Source of the DNA: Micromonospora polyrhachis
GTDB lineage: Bacteria; Actinomycetota; Actinomycetes; Mycobacteriales; Micromonosporaceae
Reading direction: 5' to 3'
Length of the DNA: 64,000 bases
Assembly (NCBI RefSeq): GCF_014203835.1
Contig: NZ_JACHJW010000001.1
Location: 1,054,001 to 1,118,000 of the forward strand
Part shown: piece after piece, positions 59,354 through 64,000 of the stretch
How the letters are laid out: every line of letters starts with the position of its first letter
How positions within the stretch are numbered: position 1 is the first letter of the stretch
The notes under the pieces: generated by a model
What the model was told of the DNA's origin: nothing
What the model saw: the letters and a program-made list of their open reading frames with translations, nothing else
Databases searched by the model: none
Position numbers and translations under genes: made by a program

Positions 59354-59379
59354 CGGCCGCGGCCATCCAGCCGCGGCCG
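59354..59379. terminator. Strong GC hairpin after the WXG100 pair
   Basis: A 10-bp perfect stem (CGGCCGCGGC / GCCGCGGCCG) with a 6-nt loop lies 22 nt after the second WXG100 stop. There is no U-tract. It probably ends the + transcript or stabilises its 3' end, and faces the convergent YbaB-like gene. Confidence 0.6.
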
Positions 59380-59421
59380 CGTCGTGCCTGTCATGTCCTC
59401 TCCCGCTGTTGGCACGGCCCA

Positions 59422-59464
59422 ACCCTGCTGGTAGTGCCGGTCACCCTGCTGGTAGTGCCCGGTC
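59422..59464. repeat. 21/22-bp tandem duplication
   Basis: ACCCTGCTGGTAGTGCCGGT is repeated immediately with one inserted C (59422-59442 and 59443-59464). It lies between the hairpin and the end of the YbaB-like gene and touches that gene's stop codon. It is probably a simple local duplication. Confidence 0.8.
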
Positions 59465-59861
59465 AGCGCTCGCGGAGTTGGTCGGTGAAGCCGCCGATGA
59501 TGCCGTCGGCGTCGCGGTTGAGGTGCGCGTCGATGAGCTCTTCTGGCACGTAGTCCTTCAGTACCGTCCTGACGCGATCCTGCGCACCGTTGACGGCGAC
59601 CTCGATCGTCTCCTCGATGGTGCGCGCCAGGTGGTCGGCGTCAGACTGACGATAGATGGCGGGATCGAGCACGAGCCGACGCAGCCGGCCCTCGGCACCG
59701 ACGGTGGCCGTCACGAGCCGATCCGCCGACACCGCTGTCACCTCCAGCCGACCAAAGTCCTCGGTGATCTTGTGAAAGGCACCGGTGGCACGCTCGACCT
59801 GGCCTCGCAACCGCTCGGCGCGCGCGCGAAGTGCCTCAACCTCTTCCGGCGTGGGTGACAT
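59463..59861 (-). CDS. YbaB/EbfC family nucleoid-associated-like protein (132 aa)
   Basis: An N-terminal coiled coil (PEEVEALRARAERLRGQ) is followed by the YbaB/EbfC beta core (LEVTAVSADRLVTATVG, RLRRLVLDP) and a C-terminal helix. Length and order fit the family, which binds DNA as dimers. YbaB-like paralogs are frequent in actinobacterial ESX loci, where their job is not settled; regulation of the locus is one possibility and structural resemblance to EspG-like chaperones another. The start is ATG 59861, only 34 nt from the divergent mycosin ATG, so promoters overlap. Confidence 0.88.
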   Translation of the reverse strand: MSPTPEEVEALRARAERLRGQVERATGAFHKITEDFGRLEVTAVSADRLVTATVGAEGRLRRLVLDPAIYRQSDADHLARTIEETIEVAVNGAQDRVRTVLKDYVPEELIDAHLNRDADGIIGGFTDQLRER

Positions 59862-59895
59862 GCGGTCAGCCTACCCGGACGATGACACTGTGGAC

Positions 59896-61059
59896 ATGGA
59901 TCGGGGATACCATGCGGGCGTGCGACGGAGTCTCGTCTGGGTGGTCGCGGCGCTTGCCGCGTTGTGGCCGCTGACCGCCCCCGGCCCTGCGGCCGCCGCC
60001 GAGCCCTGCTCCCGAGGCCGGGCTGAGGGCACCGGACCCGCCCCGGGTGTTCCCTGGGAGCGTCAGTGGCTCGACCTCGACCGGGTCTGGGCAATGACCG
60101 GCACGGCACCGTCGGTGCTGGTCGCGGTCGTCGACACCGGGGTCGACCGGCGACACCCGCAGTTGCGGGGGGGCACGGTGACCGGCACCGACCTTGTGGA
60201 CGGGGGTGACGGCAGCACCGACTGCACCGGTCACGGCACGGCGATCGCCTCCCTCATCGGTGCCCGCCACGACCGGACGGTCGCCTTCGCGGGTATCGCC
60301 CCGCAGACCAGGATCCTTCCGGTACGGGTTGCCGAGCGCATCGACGACGACATGAACCCCCGGTTGGTGGCCGCCGGGGTGGACTGGGCGGTGTCAAGGG
60401 GCGCGCAGATCGTGGTCATGGCGTACACGCTGCCCGCCGACAGTCAGGCCCTCCGCGCCGCGGTCGCCCGCGCGGTGGCGCGTGGCGTCCTGGTCGTCGC
60501 CTCCGCCGGACTGGTCGCGAACGGCGACGGGCCACAGGGCCCACCCGTCCCGGCGATCTACCCGGGGGTCCTCGGGGTGAGCGCCGTCAACGGCACCGGC
60601 TCCACCCACGAGGGGACACTGCCCGGTTCGCACGTCGACCTTGCCGCGCCGGGCGCGGACGTCACCGCCGCCGCACCGGTACGCGGCCACACGAACTACT
60701 CAAGCCCCGACATGGCCGCCGCCATCACCGCCGGTGTCGCCGCGCTGGTGTGGGCCGACCATCGGGACGCCGACGCGGTCACGGTGGTGCGGCGCCTGAC
60801 CGCCACCGCCGACCCGTCCCCGGGCGGCTGGGGCAGCCCGTCCTACGGTGCCGGCATCCTCAACCCGGTACGCGCCCTCAGCGAGCCGATCGCTACCGCC
60901 GAGAACCGGGCAGCCACCGGCTTCACCCCGGTGGCTGCCCCGACCGAACCAAACCGCGCGCCTGGCCTCCTGGTGGGTGTCGGCTTCGCCATCGCCGCAC
61001 TGGGAGCGCTCGGCATCGGCATTCTCCGCCGCGCCCGCCGACGCGCGACCGTTGACTAG
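59896..61059 (+). CDS. mycP: Mycosin (MycP, S8 family) with substituted catalytic serine
   Basis: Subtilisin-like membrane-anchored protein of the ESX complex, 387 residues from ATG 59896 (GTG 59920 is an alternative start). There is a signal peptide at about 9-36, the catalytic domain, and a C-terminal membrane helix (GLLVGVGFAIAALGALGIGI) with a basic tail. Asp80 (VVDTGVD) and His113 (GHGTAIAS) are intact. The nucleophile block, aligned without gaps to the GTS-x-AAx-x-V-x-G-VAAL pattern, reads SPDMAAAITAGVAAL, so Asp272 stands at the serine position; Ser269/Ser270 are out of register. The oxyanion Asn of SAGN is Leu206. It is therefore probably proteolytically inactive. In mycobacteria MycP1 also stabilises the ESX complex independently of protease activity, which may be its remaining role. 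It overlaps no neighbour. Confidence 0.9.
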   Translation: MDRGYHAGVRRSLVWVVAALAALWPLTAPGPAAAAEPCSRGRAEGTGPAPGVPWERQWLDLDRVWAMTGTAPSVLVAVVDTGVDRRHPQLRGGTVTGTDLVDGGDGSTDCTGHGTAIASLIGARHDRTVAFAGIAPQTRILPVRVAERIDDDMNPRLVAAGVDWAVSRGAQIVVMAYTLPADSQALRAAVARAVARGVLVVASAGLVANGDGPQGPPVPAIYPGVLGVSAVNGTGSTHEGTLPGSHVDLAAPGADVTAAAPVRGHTNYSSPDMAAAITAGVAALVWADHRDADAVTVVRRLTATADPSPGGWGSPSYGAGILNPVRALSEPIATAENRAATGFTPVAAPTEPNRAPGLLVGVGFAIAALGALGIGILRRARRRATVD

Positions 61060-61103
61060 CCTGGCTGGTCGACACCCACCGCGGACCAACCTGGCTGGTC
61101 GAC
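61060..61103. repeat. Short direct repeat after mycP
   Basis: CCTGGCTGGTCGAC occurs at 61060-61073 and 61090-61103, 30 bp apart, in the 88-bp gap between mycP and the hydrolase gene. No terminator with a T-tract is visible here. Confidence 0.7.
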
Positions 61104-61147
61104 GCGCACCGCCCCGGGGACCTGATCGATCTCGTCCCGCCCCGGAT

Positions 61148-61975
61148 TCAGCCCTGCCGCTCGTCGAGGAAGGCAAGGGTGGCCGCGGCGAACAGCGGCG
61201 ACAGGAACAGGTTGTAGTGGGTGCAGCCGGGCAGGATAGCCAGTGCGTGGCCGCCCTTCGGTCGGTTCTCGCCCATCCAGCCGCCGTCGCGCTGGCCGCC
61301 GTCGAGCAGGGCGAAGATCTCGACGAAGTGGCCGGGCGGAGCCATGTCGGCGTCGCCGGCCACGATCAGGGTGGGCACCTGGAGGCCGCTGATCTCCTCG
61401 GTGAGGTCGAAGTCCTTCGCCATCGATGCACCGATCTTGTCCAGTAGCCGAGGGAAGTCCTCCGGGCGCGGCGCGACCCGCTGGTACAGCTCGTACATCG
61501 GGGTGCCCTGCATGAACTCGGCGGCGGCCGCGTTCATCTGGCCCTGCTGCCCACGGATCTCCGGGTAGACGGCGTCCGACCGGATGTACGCCGAGGCCGC
61601 GACGATCCGGCCGATCTTGCTCGGATACCGGGCCGCGACGCGCAACGCCACCCCACCGCCCAGCGAGTAGCCGACGACGTCCGGGCGGTCCAGCCCGAGG
61701 TGGTCGATCAGTGCCGCTACGTCGTCGGCCATGAACTCCGGCTCCAGCGGCCGGTCGATGTCCGCGGTGCGCCCGTGCCCTTGCAGGTCGACGGCGATCA
61801 CCTGGTGACGCTCGGCCAGCGTGGGCAGGATCGGGCCGAACATCTCACCCGAGCCGAGCCCGCCGTGCAGCAGGATCAGGGGGCTGCCCGTACCGCGCGT
61901 CTCGTAGTACAGGTTGACGCCGTTGACCTCCGCGTACCGGCCCGTACCCTGCATGTCGCCGCTCCACTCCGTCAT
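61148..61975 (-). CDS. Alpha/beta-fold hydrolase (275 aa)
   Basis: Standard alpha/beta hydrolase. The oxyanion HGG segment is LILLHGGLGSG near residue 35. The nucleophile elbow is GYSLGG with Ser104. The acid is in VAGDADMAP and the terminal His in GCTHYNLF. Length (275) is typical. The start is ATG 61975 with GGAG eight nt upstream. Substrate unknown; the sequence style is close to haloperoxidase/lactonase-like esterases. It diverges from the ECF sigma factor gene across 295 bp, so it could be a target or partner of that regulator. It is not obviously part of the T7SS. Confidence 0.9.
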   Translation of the reverse strand: MTEWSGDMQGTGRYAEVNGVNLYYETRGTGSPLILLHGGLGSGEMFGPILPTLAERHQVIAVDLQGHGRTADIDRPLEPEFMADDVAALIDHLGLDRPDVVGYSLGGGVALRVAARYPSKIGRIVAASAYIRSDAVYPEIRGQQGQMNAAAAEFMQGTPMYELYQRVAPRPEDFPRLLDKIGASMAKDFDLTEEISGLQVPTLIVAGDADMAPPGHFVEIFALLDGGQRDGGWMGENRPKGGHALAILPGCTHYNLFLSPLFAAATLAFLDERQG

Positions 61976-62270
61976 GACGGTGCTCCTATCTCGTTCGTTG
62001 TTGTTGTCATACCGTCAGACCCCGGGTCCTTCCGAAACTCATCGGCGGTGCGCCAAGAAATTTTCGGCAATCGTCTCTTGTGCCGTGGCCCCGGCACACG
62101 AGCCCGCGCTCTGCGGCGTCTGGGCGCACGACCCTGCCGGCCATGGAGATCCGCACCGAAGTCGGCCACGGCACCCCACCGAAAACGTCATCGAAGGATC
62201 GGCCCGGGAGGTCGTACGCGGCCGGACGGCGGGTCCGAGTTGCTCCTGGCGTGTCGGGTACGTTGAGCCG
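61976..62270. promoter_or_regulatory. Divergent hydrolase / sigma factor intergenic region
   Basis: A gap of 295 bp with no gene that I can support. It holds promoters for both flanking genes; an AT-rich patch (GTTGTTGTCATACC, 62000-62015) lies near the hydrolase side. No convincing ECF-type promoter motif was found. Confidence 0.35.
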
Positions 62271-63230
62271 ATGAGCGGCGTGACGATCGCGGCCGACGAG
62301 CCGGCTGAGCTGCGCCTGGAGGCATTCCGAGGCGAGCTGACCGGCTACTGCTACCGGATGCTCGGCTCGGCGTTCGAGGCCGAGGACGCCGTACAGGACA
62401 CGATGGTCCGGGCCTGGCGCGGCCTCGGCCGGTTCGAGGGCCGGGCAGCGCTCCGGTCCTGGTTGTACCGGATCGCGACCAACGTCTGCCTCACCATGCT
62501 CGGCAGCGCGCAGCGGCGCGCCCGCCCGATGGATCTCGGCCCGGCCGGCTCCGCCCGGTCCGCACCCGGCCAGCCGCTGCCGGAGAAGGTGTGGGTGGGT
62601 CCCATCCCGGACGCGCTGGTCGCCGCCGGCGACCCGGCCGAGGTGGCCGTCGCCCGGGAGTCCATCCGGCTCGCCTTCGTCGCGGCGCTCCAGCACCTGC
62701 CGGCACGGCAGCGAGCGGTGCTGATCCTGCGGGATGTGCTCGCCTGGTCGGCCGCCGAGGTGGCCGAGCTCCTCGACACGTCGGTCGCCTCCGTCAACAG
62801 CGCCCTCCAGCGGGCCCGCGCCGCGCTGGCCGACGCCGACCTCGGTGGGGACACCCTGCGCCGGATGGACCCGGACCAGTCCGAGTTGCTGGAGCGCTAC
62901 GTCAGGGCGTTCGAGGGGTACGACATCGCCGCGCTCACGTCACTGCTGCACGAGGACGTCACGCTGAACATGCCGCCGCTGCCGCTGTGGCTGCGCGGGC
63001 CCGCCGACATCCGGGAGTGGATGCTCGGCACCGGCTGCGGGTGCCGCGGCTCCCGCCTGGTGCCCACCGTGGTGAACGGAACGCCCGCGTTCGGCCAGTA
63101 CCGCACGACCGGACCGTGGGCGCTCATCGTCCTGGAAATCTCGGCCGGCCGGATCCGCACGATCACCAACTTCCTCGACGTGGAGCGACTGTTCCCGCTG
63201 GTCGGCCTCCCGATGCGGTTCGAGGGCTGA
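62271..63230 (+). CDS. ECF sigma factor with C-terminal SnoaL-like domain (319 aa)
   Basis: Sigma-70 region 2 (about residues 13-85: YRMLGSAFEAEDAVQDTMVR, RSWLYRIATNVC) and region 4 (about 135-185: QHLPARQRAVLILRDV, SVASVNSALQRAR) are followed by a SnoaL/NTF2-like domain (about 200-315: LLERYVRAFEGYDIAALTSL to TNFLDVERLFPLVGLP). This is the build of the SigJ/TIGR02960-type ECF factors, in which the C-terminal domain, not a separate anti-sigma factor, tunes activity. The start is ATG 62271; upstream in-frame extension is possible but is not typical of the family. The trigger is unknown. Confidence 0.92.
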   Translation: MSGVTIAADEPAELRLEAFRGELTGYCYRMLGSAFEAEDAVQDTMVRAWRGLGRFEGRAALRSWLYRIATNVCLTMLGSAQRRARPMDLGPAGSARSAPGQPLPEKVWVGPIPDALVAAGDPAEVAVARESIRLAFVAALQHLPARQRAVLILRDVLAWSAAEVAELLDTSVASVNSALQRARAALADADLGGDTLRRMDPDQSELLERYVRAFEGYDIAALTSLLHEDVTLNMPPLPLWLRGPADIREWMLGTGCGCRGSRLVPTVVNGTPAFGQYRTTGPWALIVLEISAGRIRTITNFLDVERLFPLVGLPMRFEG

Positions 63231-63238
63231 ATGCGGGC

Positions 63239-63877
63239 TCAGCCCCGCCCTGCTGTCACCAGTTCACGCTCGGAAGCCTCGACCCGGGCAGGCTCGGGAT
63301 CGGCTGGTCGGGCCGCGGCTCGCCGCTTCTCCACGGCGGCGTACAGGCCGGCCAGGATCATGCCGATCACCAATCCGAACACGGTTCCCAGCAGCGGCGA
63401 GTCGGCGAAGGTGGCGCCGCCCAGCCGACCCAGGCCAATCGCGTACGCGGCCCAGGCCGTGCTCGCCAGTGCGGTGAACAGCCGGAACCGACCCAGCGCC
63501 AGGGACACCGATCCGGCCGTCACGGCGGTGGCGGTGCGCCCGTACGGGAGGAACCGGCCAACCAGGATGGCCACTCCCCCGTACCGCAGCAGCGCCCGTT
63601 CCGCCTTTCCCCTGGCCTCCGCCAGCCGGCCGTTCGCCACGTGGAAGCCCGCCTTCCGGCCGAGCAGATACGAGATCCGGTCACCGGCGATCCCGCCGGC
63701 GACCACAGCCGTGGCCAGTGCGACGAGGTTCGGTGAGCCGGTCGCCGACATCGCGCCCAGGCCGATCACCATGACCTCGGACGGCATGACCGGGATGAAC
63801 CCGTCGATCGTGACGGCCACGAAGACGATCAGGTAGAGCCACGGTGAGGAGAGCAACGGCATCAGGTGGTCCAGCAT
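63239..63877 (-). CDS. DedA family membrane protein (212 aa)
   Basis: DedA/SNARE-associated family protein, proposed to act as a lipid scramblase or flippase in membrane homeostasis. The start is ATG 63877 (LDHLMPLLSSPW) because GGAGGAGGGGA lies at the correct distance; a longer frame to 63982 has no ribosome site. Hydrophobic segments at about residues 12-50, 120-150 and 165-190 and the conserved loop GRFLPYGRTATAVTAG fit the family. The C-terminal tail is charged. It converges with the sigma factor gene, 8 bp apart. Confidence 0.9.
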   Translation of the reverse strand: MLDHLMPLLSSPWLYLIVFVAVTIDGFIPVMPSEVMVIGLGAMSATGSPNLVALATAVVAGGIAGDRISYLLGRKAGFHVANGRLAEARGKAERALLRYGGVAILVGRFLPYGRTATAVTAGSVSLALGRFRLFTALASTAWAAYAIGLGRLGGATFADSPLLGTVFGLVIGMILAGLYAAVEKRRAAARPADPEPARVEASERELVTAGRG

Positions 63878-63962
63878 CGTCGTTGTCCCCTCCTCCATCG
63901 GTTGGCTGCCGTCAACGCTACGGATCCTGACGGCGCCACACGATAGTGCGAGCCCGTCGATT

Positions 63963-63986
63963 GGGGGTGGGGACAGCACCACCCCC
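63963..63986. terminator. Hairpin at the window edge
   Basis: GGGGGTGG / CCACCCCC forms an 8-bp stem with an 8-nt loop, about 85 bp upstream of the DedA start. It may be the terminator of a gene beyond the window or part of the DedA leader. The remaining sequence from 63878 to the end shows no gene. Confidence 0.4.
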
Positions 63987-64000
63987 GGGTCACGCCGGAA

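Noticed and set aside
1-64000. tRNA or rRNA genes
   Set aside because: No recognisable T-loop/anticodon arrangement or rRNA sequence was noticed in the intergenic gaps, which are all short.

Overview
The window is a high-GC actinobacterial chromosome segment. Codon use, EccB/EccC/EccD and mycosin sequences, and the neighbouring families fit Micromonosporaceae (Micromonospora/Salinispora-like). This assignment is an inference from protein character; no database search was possible. Its core is a type VII secretion (T7SS/ESX) locus built around one exceptionally large gene.

Layout. 1-1445: 3' part of an ABC exporter (+). 1507-42969 (-): a single uninterrupted reading frame of 13,820 codons, about 65% of the window. 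Its N-terminus resembles the WXG100-like domain of CpnT-type T7SS effectors. After it come a Pro/Ser/Thr linker, a tentative papain-fold toxin-like domain, three helical repeats, a long Ala/Lys/Glu/Arg coiled coil, about 5 kb of beta-rich sequence, ten copies (full or partial) of a module of about 1000 residues, and a C-terminal region with two hydrophobic stretches. 42981-43292 (-): a small WXG100-like partner directly upstream. 43562-47755 (+): a Cys-rich small protein, an Imm35/SUKH-3-like immunity protein, a zinc-ribbon/transmembrane/FN3-like protein and a beta-helix-AAA+ fusion, with 4-nt overlaps between the first two and between the last two. 47837-55740 (-): two Pro-rich putative ESX-associated proteins and EccC. 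55809-61059 (+): EccD, EccB, two WXG100 proteins and a mycosin, with a YbaB/EbfC-like gene (59463-59861) on the opposite strand. 61148-64000: an alpha/beta hydrolase, an ECF sigma factor with a SnoaL-like tail and a DedA protein, which look like ordinary flanking genes.

How it may work together (inference): EccB/C/D form the inner-membrane secretion machine. The WXG100 pair and the EsxE/F-like protein plus the giant protein's own WXG100-like head are candidate substrates. The AAA+ protein is a candidate EccA-like chaperone. The SUKH-type protein would protect the producer from a toxin activity carried by the giant protein. The mycosin appears to have lost its nucleophile and oxyanion residue, so it may be structural only. 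No EccE is visible.

The most unusual object is the giant gene. It is a mosaic of two module subfamilies with different codon style, contains a near-identical 0.75-kb duplication 10,098 bp apart, and repeats an H-E-[MI]-R-E-I motif that could mark a degenerate or unusual zincin-like fold.
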